The translations under genes were made by a program, and so were the position numbers. Source: Rhizobium sp. NZLR1 (lineage in GTDB: Bacteria > Pseudomonadota > Alphaproteobacteria > Rhizobiales > Rhizobiaceae). Taken from it: DNA of 64,000 nt. The stretch is from positions 744,001 to 808,000 of the forward strand of contig NZ_CP071633.1 in the NCBI RefSeq assembly GCF_017357385.1, in the 5' to 3' direction. Positions 17,687-25,646 of this stretch are shown here, piece by piece (the stretch's first letter is position 1; each line of letters starts with the position of its first letter). The notes under the pieces were generated by a model. That model was not told the DNA's origin, searched no databases, and saw only the letters and a program-made list of their open reading frames with translations.

Positions 17687-17699
17687 TCCATACAATGGA
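17687..17699. promoter_or_regulatory. Candidate operator palindrome upstream of the NMT1-type operon
   Basis: TCCATACAATGGA is a palindrome with five-base arms around ACA, 169 bases upstream of the binding-protein start. GntR/FCD regulators often recognise TTGTAT-containing dyads, which this contains on the minus strand. Assignment is speculative. Confidence 0.3.
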
Positions 17700-17770
17700 G
17701 GAGCCTGCTCAAATTGCCGGGAAAGTCGCTTTCGGCGTCGATTTTTGGATGGGTTGGTCGTGACTGTCGA

Positions 17771-17796
17771 AAAGCCTGCCGTGCGGCGGGGGCTTC
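17771..17796 (-). terminator. Terminator-like hairpin behind the GntR gene
   Basis: AAGCC and GCCG (17772-17781) pair with CGGC and GGCTT (17784-17795) around a small internal loop. On the minus strand the stem is followed by a short TTTT run, consistent with Rho-independent termination of the regulator gene ending at 17806. Confidence 0.5.
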
Positions 17797-17805
17797 TCGT
17801 TGGAC

Positions 17806-18537
17806 TCAGGTCGCAAAACTCCGCAGGTCCTTCAGCAGGTTGCGGTACCTCGTCTGACTGCCGACCAGGTGCTCACGCATGGCGTTGCGGGCAGCCTGCT
17901 CGTCCCTGTCGGAGATCGCAACGATGATTGCTTCATGTTCCCTGTGGATCAGCTTTCGGTAGGCGGTCTGCTCGGCAGTCCTTGTTTCCGGGACAAGTCT
18001 CGATTGCGGGATGATCGCTGACCCCTGGGATTGAAGGAAGTGCTTGAACAGTGGATTGTTGGTCGCCTCGGCGATCGCGACATGGAGTTCGAGATCCGCC
18101 TCGCGGATGGATTGATCCGTCTCGATGCACTGGAGGATCTTCCGGTGGCATTCGAAGATCGCTTCCTCCTGCGCCGGCGAGCGGCGCAAGGCGGCAAGTC
18201 CGGCCGCCTCGATTTCGACGGGGGTTCGGATTTCGAGCACTTCCAAGTCGGAGGCGACACGGGCCTTGTCGTTGCGCCCGGAGAGCGCCGCGCCCAGATC
18301 GGCGCCAACCACGAAGATGCCGGCGCCCTGGCGTACTTCGACGAGCCCGTCGGAGCGAAGTGCGGCCACCGCCTCGCGCACGACGGTCCGACTGACGCGA
18401 TGTGTTTCGGTCAGTTCATGCTCACTCGGGAGCTTGTCGCCGGCAGAATACTGGCCGCTCAATATTGCCTGTCGCAGGCTCTCGCCGACCCGCGAGACCA
18501 GCGACCCCGAGCCCTTACCGCGATCCTTCACCTGCAT
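17806..18537 (-). CDS. GntR-family transcriptional regulator, FadR/FCD type
   Basis: A 243-residue repressor-type protein. The N-terminal winged helix has GDKLPSEHELTETHRVSRTV followed by VREAVAALRSDGLVEVRQGAGIFV, the GntR signature. The C-terminal FCD all-helical effector domain shows LEIRTPVEIEAAGLAA and DLELHVAIAEATNNPLFKHFL, with the D/H residues that usually hold a metal and an organic acid or sugar acid. The ATG at 18537 has GAGG seven bases upstream. It probably controls itself and the adjacent NMT1-type importer, which lies 287 bases away in the same direction. Confidence 0.92.
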   Translation of the reverse strand: MQVKDRGKGSGSLVSRVGESLRQAILSGQYSAGDKLPSEHELTETHRVSRTVVREAVAALRSDGLVEVRQGAGIFVVGADLGAALSGRNDKARVASDLEVLEIRTPVEIEAAGLAALRRSPAQEEAIFECHRKILQCIETDQSIREADLELHVAIAEATNNPLFKHFLQSQGSAIIPQSRLVPETRTAEQTAYRKLIHREHEAIIVAISDRDEQAARNAMREHLVGSQTRYRNLLKDLRSFAT

Positions 18538-18610
18538 AGCCACGCCTCGCCCCTTGCATCGGCTGGATCCGGACGCCGCCGAGTTTGGTGGCATGCGAAA
18601 TCTCGATTCA

Positions 18611-18624
18611 TCACACATGTATGA
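18611..18624. promoter_or_regulatory. Candidate GntR auto-operator
   Basis: TCACACATGTATGA is a near-perfect dyad (one mismatched pair) centred 80 bases upstream of the GntR start. It has the size and AT/GT character of FCD-type operators. Not proven. Confidence 0.4.
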
Positions 18625-18782
18625 CAAATCGCATCGTCTTTCAATGAAGAACGGCACCCGTTGCTTGCCTGTTTTGCCGGGTAGGGTGCTGCGACCCAGA
18701 AGATCTCTTCGGCGTTAGCGAGGTATCCGCCCGCGCACCGCGTCTTCCTTCGCCTCACTAAGAGAGTTCAGGGAGGGGCGAT

Positions 18783-19790
18783 TCAGAGGCGCTTGGTCGA
18801 CTCCCCGCGCACAAATCTCGGCGTCAGGATGAAATCCTGCGGCGGCTCTGCGGCGGCCTCGGGGCTGGCTATTCTTGCCAGCAGACGCTGTGCGGCCAGT
18901 TCGCCGAGCTTCGGTGCATCCTGAACCACCATGGTGATGCGCGGCGTGATGACGTTGCTCCAGGGCACGTCGTCGACCATTGCCAGCGACACGTCGTCAG
19001 GGCAGCGGAAACCCATCTCCTGCATTACCTGCAGGGCCGCCAGCCCCGTCATATTGTTGGCGCCGATGATGGCGGTCGGCCGGTCGCGGCGGGTTAAGAG
19101 CCGCATCGCCTGCGCATGGCCGCCGGTCCTGGTGTAGCCGCCCTCGACGACCAGCGAAGGGTCGATGTCCGCGCCGGCGCCGGCCATCGTATCCATGAAG
19201 CCTTTCAGGCGTTCGTCGGCGGTGTGCAGGCCGCTTGGGCCGGAGATGAAGCCGATGCGCCGGTGGCCGAGCTGCAGCAGATGTTCGGTCAGGATAGTTG
19301 TCGTCAACGGATTGTCGGAGCCGACGAAATCGCGTTCTGCGCCCTCGACCTTCTGGTCGAACATCACGATCGGCGTCTTGAAGTCGCGCAGGAAGGTTGC
19401 GTACTCCTCGCCGCGCCCGTTGGCTGCCAAGGCAATGCCGGCAATCTTCTGTGCCTCCAGCCGCTCCAGCAGCGCCCGTTCAAGATCGGCCCTGCCGGAG
19501 GAGTCGGCGATCAGGACGAAATAGCCGTGATCGAGCGCCTGGTGTTCAATTTCGCGGCGGATGTCGCCGAAGAACATATTGCCGAGATTGGCCGAAACAA
19601 AACCGATCAGCGAACTGCGTCCGCGCGCCAGCGTCTGGGCCACCGGATCGATACGGTAGCCGGTCGATTTTATCGCCTGCTGGATGCGATCGAGCGTCTC
19701 GGCGCCGACCCGCTTCGGACTGTTGAGCGCGAGCGAGACGGTCGAGATCGAAACCCCCGCAAGACGCGCTACATCACGTATGGTGGTCAT
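18783..19790 (-). CDS. LacI-family transcriptional regulator of the fucosidase cluster
   Basis: A 335-residue repressor. The N-terminal helix-turn-helix is TTIRDVARLAGVSISTVSLAL with a hinge ending GYRIDPVAQTLARGRS, followed by a periplasmic-binding-type effector domain (IGFVSANLGNMFFGDI, LGHRRIGFISGP, PTAIIGANN). It diverges from the alpha-L-fucosidase operon. A GAACCGGTTC palindrome with the CG centre typical of LacI operators lies eight bases in front of its own ATG and a second one in front of the fucosidase gene, so it probably represses both units until a fucoside binds. Confidence 0.93.
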   Translation of the reverse strand: MTTIRDVARLAGVSISTVSLALNSPKRVGAETLDRIQQAIKSTGYRIDPVAQTLARGRSSLIGFVSANLGNMFFGDIRREIEHQALDHGYFVLIADSSGRADLERALLERLEAQKIAGIALAANGRGEEYATFLRDFKTPIVMFDQKVEGAERDFVGSDNPLTTTILTEHLLQLGHRRIGFISGPSGLHTADERLKGFMDTMAGAGADIDPSLVVEGGYTRTGGHAQAMRLLTRRDRPTAIIGANNMTGLAALQVMQEMGFRCPDDVSLAMVDDVPWSNVITPRITMVVQDAPKLGELAAQRLLARIASPEAAAEPPQDFILTPRFVRGESTKRL

Positions 19791-19798
19791 TTTTTGTC

Positions 19799-19808
19799 GA
19801 ACCGGTTC
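19799..19808. promoter_or_regulatory. LacI-type operator O1
   Basis: GAACCGGTTC, a perfect 10-base palindrome centred on CG, eight bases upstream of the LacI start codon. The same core recurs at 19949-19958, supporting autoregulation. Confidence 0.75.
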
Positions 19809-19947
19809 TATAGGTTATTTATGGCAGATTTTATTTGTCGGTGCAACACGTTGACGGCAAAAGCGGCAACATGCGGGCGAGATTCCGACTTGAACTAGAT
19901 GGATTTCGGCTTGACAGCTCGAAACTCGCGGCGGATGATCTGGCCAC

Positions 19948-19959
19948 CGAACCGGTTCG
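19948..19959. promoter_or_regulatory. LacI-type operator O2
   Basis: CGAACCGGTTCG, a perfect 12-base palindrome, about 37 bases ahead of the fucosidase GTG start. A further half-copy CGAACCGG follows at about 19969-19976, close to the ribosome site, suggesting cooperative binding. Confidence 0.78.
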
Positions 19960-19995
19960 ATGATTTAACGAACCGGAAACAGGGAGGAGAAACCT

Positions 19996-21309
19996 GTGAC
20001 GATAGCGGCACGCCAGCTGGAAAATTCGGCATCGGACAAGCACGCTTGGTTCAGCCAGGACCGCTTGGGCATGTTCATCCATTGGGGCCTCTATGCGCTC
20101 GGAGCCCGCCATGAGTGGTTGAAAAACCGCGAGGAGCTGAGCGACGAGCACTACCAGCGCTATTTCGACAATTTCGATCCCGATCTCTACGATCCCAAGG
20201 AATGGGCTCGACGCGCCCGTCTGGCCGGTATGAAATATGTCGTGGTGACGACCAAGCATCACGAGGGTTTCTGCCTCTGGGACAGCAAGGTCACCGATTA
20301 CAAGGCGACGAACACACCTTGCGGCAAGGACCTGCTGACGCCCCTGGTCGAGGCGTTTCGCGCCGAGGGGCTGAAGATCGGCTTCTATTATTCGCTGCTC
20401 GACTGGCACCACCCGGACTTTCCGATCGACGTCCACCATCCCTTGCGCAACCATCCTGACGCCAAGGCGCTGAACGCCGACCGCAAGATCGCCAACTACG
20501 CCGCCTATATGCGCGAACAGGTGCGCGAGCTTCTGACCGGATTCGGCCGCATCGACATCATCTGGTTCGATTTCAGCTATCCCGGCCGCGAATATCACGG
20601 TCTGCCGGGCAAGGGGCGTGCCGATTGGGAGAGCGAACAACTGATCGAGCTGGTGCGCGAGTTGCAGCCCGAAATCATCGTCAACAACCGCCTCGATCTG
20701 CCACCGGGCAAGCTGCCTGATGTAACGACCCCAGAGCAATATACGCCGCGCGTGGCGCCAGCTATCGCCAGCCAGGGGGTGCTCTGGGAGGCATGCCATA
20801 CCTTCAGCGGCTCCTGGGGTTATCACCGTGACGAGGATACTTGGAAGAGCCCGGAACAGATCATCCAACTGCTGATCGATTCCGTCGCGCTCGGCGGCAA
20901 CCTGCTGATGAATGTCGGTCCGACTGGGCGCGGCGCGCTCGATGCGCGCGCCATCGATGCGCTGGAGGTTTACCAGAACTGGATGGCCGTCAACGGGCGC
21001 TCAATTTATGGGGCCGGGCCATCAGAGCTGCCGGTGCCGGCCGGCTGCCGCTACACCCAGCGCGGCAACCGCCTTTATCTGCATGTCTACAACTGGCCCT
21101 ACCGCCACGTTCATATCGAGGGCCTCGCCGACAAGATCGCCTATGCGCAGTTCCTGCACGATGCCAGCGAAGTGCGCTGGCTCAACCACACGAGGGATGT
21201 GGATTCCAATATCGGCGTGATGGTGCCGGAAGGCATGATCATGCTCGAACTGCCGGTCCGGCGACCTGATGTCACCGTTCCGGTAATCGAGATCATCCTC
21301 AAGGTGTGA
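19996..21309 (+). CDS. Alpha-L-fucosidase, glycoside hydrolase family 29
   Basis: A 437-residue enzyme that removes terminal alpha-L-fucose by a retaining mechanism. GH29 marks are the N-terminal GMFIHWGLYALGARHEW, the VVVTTKHHEGFCLWDS block, and IDIIWFDFSYPG, where the Asp is the likely nucleophile. There is no signal peptide, so it acts in the cytosol on imported fucosylated oligosaccharides such as xyloglucan or glycan fragments (inference). The start is a GTG at 19996 with AGGGAGGAG upstream. It opens the operon with the binding protein 21359 and permeases 22708 and 23624, under LacI control. Confidence 0.93.
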   Translation: MTIAARQLENSASDKHAWFSQDRLGMFIHWGLYALGARHEWLKNREELSDEHYQRYFDNFDPDLYDPKEWARRARLAGMKYVVVTTKHHEGFCLWDSKVTDYKATNTPCGKDLLTPLVEAFRAEGLKIGFYYSLLDWHHPDFPIDVHHPLRNHPDAKALNADRKIANYAAYMREQVRELLTGFGRIDIIWFDFSYPGREYHGLPGKGRADWESEQLIELVRELQPEIIVNNRLDLPPGKLPDVTTPEQYTPRVAPAIASQGVLWEACHTFSGSWGYHRDEDTWKSPEQIIQLLIDSVALGGNLLMNVGPTGRGALDARAIDALEVYQNWMAVNGRSIYGAGPSELPVPAGCRYTQRGNRLYLHVYNWPYRHVHIEGLADKIAYAQFLHDASEVRWLNHTRDVDSNIGVMVPEGMIMLELPVRRPDVTVPVIEIILKV

Positions 21310-21358
21310 GCTCGGTCGCATCCGCACGTTCATTGCGTCATGGAGGGAGGAGAAACCC

Positions 21359-22579
21359 ATGAAGGTTCTGAAGAAAACGCTTTTGCTCGCCGCAATCGGC
21401 GGCAGTCTGTTGGCCACCACCGCATCGGCCGAGCAGGTGAACCTGACCTGGCAGATGTGGACCGGTTCCGATGCCGACACCAAGGGCTGGCAGCACCTGG
21501 CCGACATGGTGACCACCAAATACCCCGATATCAAGGTGACGCTGACGACGACGGGATGGGTCGACTACTGGACGCGGCTGCCGGTGCTGGCGGCATCCGG
21601 ACAGCTCGCCGACATCGTTTCCATGCAGTCGCTGCGCATGCCGAATTTTGTTTCGCTGCTCGAGCCTCTGAATGAGCGGATCGCGGCCGACAAGTTCGAC
21701 GTCGGCGCCTTTACGCCCTCGATCATCGGCGGCATGTCTGTCGACAAGCAGCTTTACGGCTTGCCTTACGACGTCGGTCCGTGGGTCATCTATTATAACC
21801 AGGACGCGCTCGAAGCTGCCGGCGTTCCGTTGCCGAAGCCGGGCTGGACGCTTGCCGAATTTACCGATGCCGCCAAGAAGTTGACCAAGGACGGTAAATA
21901 CGGCTTTGGCATCACCCCGACCAATTATTCGGTTCTGGCCGCCGCCTGGGGCGATAAATATGTCAACGACGCAGGAGAGCTAGACCTCACCAATCCGAGT
22001 GCCGTTGCTGCCGCCGATAGGGTGATTGGCTTTGCCGCCAAGGACAAGGTCGCGCCGCTGGTGCCGTCGAGCGCCGATGCCGGCACGGTCATCCAAGGTC
22101 GGTTTTATTCGGGCAATGTCGCCATGTATATCGACGGTCCGTGGTCAATCATTGGCATGAAGGACAAAGTCAAGTTCAAAATTGGTTCTACCTCCCTGCC
22201 GCGCGGAGACGGCGAGCTTACCGCCGTCACGGCGGGCTCAGGTTTCGGCATCGCCACGACGAGCAAGAACAAGGATGCGGCGTGGAAGGCGATCCAGGTG
22301 CTGACCAGCCCGGAGGCGCTGCAGTATCTTGCCGAGCAGGGCCGTGCGCTGCCGGCGCGCACGGCTTCGCAACCCTCGTGGTACAAGGTAGCGGCCAAGG
22401 ACATTACCAATGGCGGCGAGGCCATCGACTATTCCCTGGCGCATTCCGTGCCCTACGTGATCACCAACAACTGGGCGGCGGTCGAAAACCTGTTCAACCA
22501 GTATTTCCCGCCGGCCTTCGGCGGCAGCGCCGACGCCAAGCAGACGATGGAGTCCATCCAGAGCCTTGCGCAACAATAG
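21359..22579 (+). CDS. Sugar ABC transporter substrate-binding protein (family 1)
   Basis: A 406-residue periplasmic binding protein with signal peptide (LLLAAIGGSLLATTASA, cleaved before EQVNL) and family 1 features (NLTWQMWTGSDAD, LYGLPYDVGPWVIYYNQDAL). The ATG has GGAGGGAGGAG upstream, a strong site. It lies 49 bases after the fucosidase gene, and a GAGA-loop hairpin follows it. Probable ligand is a fucose-containing oligosaccharide, inferred from the operon. Confidence 0.93.
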   Translation: MKVLKKTLLLAAIGGSLLATTASAEQVNLTWQMWTGSDADTKGWQHLADMVTTKYPDIKVTLTTTGWVDYWTRLPVLAASGQLADIVSMQSLRMPNFVSLLEPLNERIAADKFDVGAFTPSIIGGMSVDKQLYGLPYDVGPWVIYYNQDALEAAGVPLPKPGWTLAEFTDAAKKLTKDGKYGFGITPTNYSVLAAAWGDKYVNDAGELDLTNPSAVAAADRVIGFAAKDKVAPLVPSSADAGTVIQGRFYSGNVAMYIDGPWSIIGMKDKVKFKIGSTSLPRGDGELTAVTAGSGFGIATTSKNKDAAWKAIQVLTSPEALQYLAEQGRALPARTASQPSWYKVAAKDITNGGEAIDYSLAHSVPYVITNNWAAVENLFNQYFPPAFGGSADAKQTMESIQSLAQQ

Positions 22580-22586
22580 AGCGCCC

Positions 22587-22606
22587 GCGCGTCTGAGAAG
22601 ACGCGC
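22587..22606 (+). terminator. Intercistronic hairpin with GAGA tetraloop
   Basis: GCGCGTCT (22587-22594) and AGACGCGC (22599-22606) form a perfect eight-base-pair stem capped by a GNRA-type GAGA loop, seven bases after the binding-protein stop. There is no T run, so mRNA stabilisation or partial attenuation is more likely than full termination. Confidence 0.6.
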
Positions 22607-22707
22607 CGTCGCTTTGGATCTGCGCATGATCGTTCGGACAATTGATTTCGATTTACGGGTCATGCGCCAGCTCTCGCCAGGCGAGATTGTCACGCATGGA
22701 GGAAGAC

Positions 22708-23634
22708 ATGTCGCAAAGCGCCGTCGCCGAAATTCCGCTGCAGCCCGGTCAGCCACGGCGCTTTCTGATGCCCGAGACCCAGACTGCCATGCTGTTCCTG
22801 CTGCCGAGCTTCCTCGGCTTCATGATCTTCATGGCTCTGCCGATCCTGGCGTCGCTAGCGCTGAGCTTCACCAATTGGCAGCTGATCTCGACGCCGTCCT
22901 TCGTCGGCTTTCAGAATTACATCAAGCTCTTCACCGTCGATCCGGCGTTTTACACCATCTTGCGCAATACGCTGTTCTTCGCCGTCGAATATCTGGCGCT
23001 GAACATTGCCGTCTCGCTGACGCTTGCGGTGTGGATATCGAGCCTGAAACGCGGCAAGGCGATCTTCCGGGTGATCTTCTTCCTGCCGACCTTCACGCCG
23101 ACGATCGCCGCGTCAGTAGTGTGGCTGCTGATCTTCACGCCGGATGGATTGGCCGACGCCGTCATCCGCGCGCTCGGCCTCGGCCTGCCGAATTTCCTGT
23201 TGAACCCGACCTGGGCCATGCAGGCAATCATCCTGGTCACGCTGTGGGCGAATGTCGGCTATAACGTCGTGATGTTCAACGCCGCGCTCGATCTGGTGCC
23301 GAAGCATTATCTCGAAGCGGCGACGATCGATGGCGCCAATGCCTGGCAGCAATTCTGGCGCATCCGCCTGCCTCTCATCTCGCCGACCGTCTTCTTCGCC
23401 ACCGTGATGACGGCGATCACTTCGCTGCAGGTCTTCGACGAGATCTTTGCGATGACGCGCGGCGGCCCAGGCTCGGCGACGGCCACACTCGGCTTTGCCA
23501 TTTATCAGAAAGGCTTCACCAACTTCCAGATGGGTTATGCCTCTGCTCTTGCCTGGGTGATGTTCGTCATGATCATGGCGCTCACCATTCTGCAATTCCA
23601 CATGCAGCGCAAATGGGTGCATTATGACGACTAA
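22708..23634 (+). CDS. Carbohydrate ABC transporter permease (MalF/UgpA type)
   Basis: A 308-residue inner-membrane permease with six helices (first LFLLPSFLGFMIFMALPILA) and the EAA loop HYLEAATIDGANAWQQFWRI. The ATG at 22708 is preferred over the one at 22642 because GGAGG stands in front and homology begins there. It overlaps the next permease gene by 11 bases. Confidence 0.92.
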   Translation: MSQSAVAEIPLQPGQPRRFLMPETQTAMLFLLPSFLGFMIFMALPILASLALSFTNWQLISTPSFVGFQNYIKLFTVDPAFYTILRNTLFFAVEYLALNIAVSLTLAVWISSLKRGKAIFRVIFFLPTFTPTIAASVVWLLIFTPDGLADAVIRALGLGLPNFLLNPTWAMQAIILVTLWANVGYNVVMFNAALDLVPKHYLEAATIDGANAWQQFWRIRLPLISPTVFFATVMTAITSLQVFDEIFAMTRGGPGSATATLGFAIYQKGFTNFQMGYASALAWVMFVMIMALTILQFHMQRKWVHYDD

Positions 23635-24508
23635 CCCGACCTCACGGCATCCGCATTCCGTCTCTGCGGATCGGAAGCGCATCCTGCGGCGCGTCGGCAC
23701 CTTTATGAGTTATGCGGGAATTTCGCTGGTCGCGCTGCTTTTCCTCTTCCCATTTTTCTGGATGGTGTCGAACGCGGTGCGCTCCAACGCCGAAGTGATG
23801 GCCGTGCCGGTCCACATTCTGCCCGAGGAGTATCAGTGGGGCACCTTCGTCGATGCCTTCGTTTCGCTGCCGTTCGGAACCTTCCTGTTGAATTCCATTA
23901 TTGTCGCCTGTGGGGTGACGGCGATCGTGGTCGCGGTTTCATGCCTTTCCGCCTACGCCTTCGCTCGGCTGAGGTTTCCCGGGCGGGAAGGGCTGCTGCT
24001 CACCTATCTGAGCACGCTGATGATCCCGCAGGTGATGCTGGTCATCCCGCTCTTCCTGCTGGTCAGCAAGCTCGGCTGGATCAATACCTATCACGGCATG
24101 ATCCTGCCGGTCGCCTTCTCTTCCTTCGGCACGTTTTTGCTGAGGCAGTTTATCCTCGGCATTCCCAAGGATCTCGACGAGGCGGCGATGATGGACGGCG
24201 CTTCGCGCCTGCGTATCCTGGTCACGGTGATCGTTCCGCTTGCCATGCCGGCGATCGGCCTGCTGTCGCTCTTCACCTTCATCGCGCAATGGAAGAGTTT
24301 CCTCTGGCCGCTGATCGCTACCAGCGGCGTCGAAAAAGCCACGCTGCCGCTCGGGCTCACCCTGTTCCAGACGCAGCAGGGCACTTCGTGGAATTACATC
24401 ATGGCGGGTGCGACGATTTCCATGCTGCCGGGCGTCATCCTAGCCATCGTGATGCAGAGGATAATCTACAAAGGCATCTCCGTCGGGTCCGGCTTCGGCG
24501 GACGATAA
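23624..24508 (+). CDS. Carbohydrate ABC transporter permease (MalG type)
   Basis: A 294-residue inner-membrane permease with the EAA motif DLDEAAMMDGASRLRILVTVI and C-terminal YKGISVGSGFGGR. It overlaps the preceding permease gene by 11 bases. The operon ends here without an ATPase gene, so the importer must borrow a shared MsmX/UgpC-type ATPase, for instance 5577-6686 or 37314-38420 (inference). Confidence 0.92.
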   Translation: MTTNPTSRHPHSVSADRKRILRRVGTFMSYAGISLVALLFLFPFFWMVSNAVRSNAEVMAVPVHILPEEYQWGTFVDAFVSLPFGTFLLNSIIVACGVTAIVVAVSCLSAYAFARLRFPGREGLLLTYLSTLMIPQVMLVIPLFLLVSKLGWINTYHGMILPVAFSSFGTFLLRQFILGIPKDLDEAAMMDGASRLRILVTVIVPLAMPAIGLLSLFTFIAQWKSFLWPLIATSGVEKATLPLGLTLFQTQQGTSWNYIMAGATISMLPGVILAIVMQRIIYKGISVGSGFGGR

Positions 24509-24529
24509 TTTATATAAAAAACAGATTAG

Positions 24530-24559
24530 AGCGTGCCGCGTCAGGTTCGACGCGAAGCT
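24530..24559 (+). repeat. Intergenic hairpin element, copy A
   Basis: AGCGTGCCGCGTC followed by a short loop and GACGCGAAGCT; the CGCGTC/GACGCG part pairs perfectly around AGGTTC. Its left arm matches 11 of 13 bases of the hairpin at 40544-40579. It may be a dispersed rhizobial intergenic repeat that doubles as a terminator for the permease gene ending at 24508. The rest of 24509-24703 holds no gene that I can see. Confidence 0.4.
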
Positions 24560-24703
24560 GGTCAAGTTCGGCTGGTGGCCGCCGAAGATGGCGCTCCCGC
24601 GCCGCAAAATACACTCGCGCTTAACTTTTGCTTCGCGTCGAAAAGTAAAATTTAACCAAAATTTGAAATAACGCAGTTCTATCCGACTTGCCCAGGGGAA
24701 CTC

Positions 24704-25633
24704 ATGAAAACGGCCACGCTTGCATCCATCGCCCTGGCGATATCGATCTCTGCCGCCAATGCCCAGACGATCGGGGTTTCGATGTCCGATCTCGACAAAT
24801 TCAGAACGGCGCTTCTAAACGGTGTCGTCGCGCATGGGCAGACGATATCCGGCCTCAAGCTCGTCACCGAGAATGCCAAGGGCGACAACGAGCTGCAGAA
24901 GAAGCAGGTTCAGAAGCTCATTGCCGACAAGGTCGACGCGATTATCCTTGCGGTCTCCGATGGCGACCTCGGGCCGCAAATGACCAAGATGGCCGCAGAT
25001 GCAGGCATTCCGCTGGTCTATATCAACAACGTCCCCTCCAACCTGCTGGACCTGCCGGACAATCAGGTGGTGGTCGCCTCCAACGAAAAGGATTCCGGAA
25101 CGCTGGAGACGAAGCAGGTCTGCTCCCTCCTTAAGGGCAAAGGCCGCGTCGTCGTGCTGATGGGCGAACCCTTCCATGCGGCCGCCCGCGCACGCACCCA
25201 GGACATTTCCGACGTCATCGCCACGCCTGACTGCAAGGGCCTTCAGATCGTCGAACGGCAGGCCGCTTACTGGTCAAGCGATTATGCCGACCAGCAGATG
25301 CAGGAATGGCTCGCGGCCGGGGTCAAATTCGATGCCGTCATCGCCAACAATGACGAAATGGCGCTCGGCGCGATCCGCGCCATGAAGAAGGCCAATATCC
25401 CGATGAAGGACGTCGTCGTCGCCGGCGTCGACGCGACCGACGACGCGCTGGCCGCGATGGTGGCCGGCGATCTCGACGTCACCATTCTCCAGAGCGCCGT
25501 CGGGCAGGGGGCGACGGCTGTCGATGCTGCCGTGAAGCTCGTCAATAAGGAAAAGGTGCCGCGCGAAAACAACGTTCCCTTCGAGCTCGTCACACCTGAG
25601 ACCATTGCCCAGTATCTGCCGAAGAGCCAGTGA
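24704..25633 (+). CDS. Ribose-type (Peripla_BP_4) substrate-binding protein, likely chemoreceptor partner
   Basis: A 309-residue periplasmic protein of the RbsB/type-1 binding family with signal peptide ([15 protein letters not shown], cleaved before QTIGVS). Features include the first strand [35 protein letters not shown] and a C-terminal [19 protein letters not shown] hinge region. No permease or ATPase gene is nearby; instead a methyl-accepting chemotaxis protein gene starts 13 bases downstream. The simplest reading is that this protein presents its ligand to that receptor, as RbsB or MglB do to Trg, though it could also serve a remote importer. The ligand is unknown. Confidence 0.88.
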   Translation: MKTATLASIALAISISAANAQTIGVSMSDLDKFRTALLNGVVAHGQTISGLKLVTENAKGDNELQKKQVQKLIADKVDAIILAVSDGDLGPQMTKMAADAGIPLVYINNVPSNLLDLPDNQVVVASNEKDSGTLETKQVCSLLKGKGRVVVLMGEPFHAAARARTQDISDVIATPDCKGLQIVERQAAYWSSDYADQQMQEWLAAGVKFDAVIANNDEMALGAIRAMKKANIPMKDVVVAGVDATDDALAAMVAGDLDVTILQSAVGQGATAVDAAVKLVNKEKVPRENNVPFELVTPETIAQYLPKSQ

Positions 25634-25646
25634 GCATAAGAGGACT

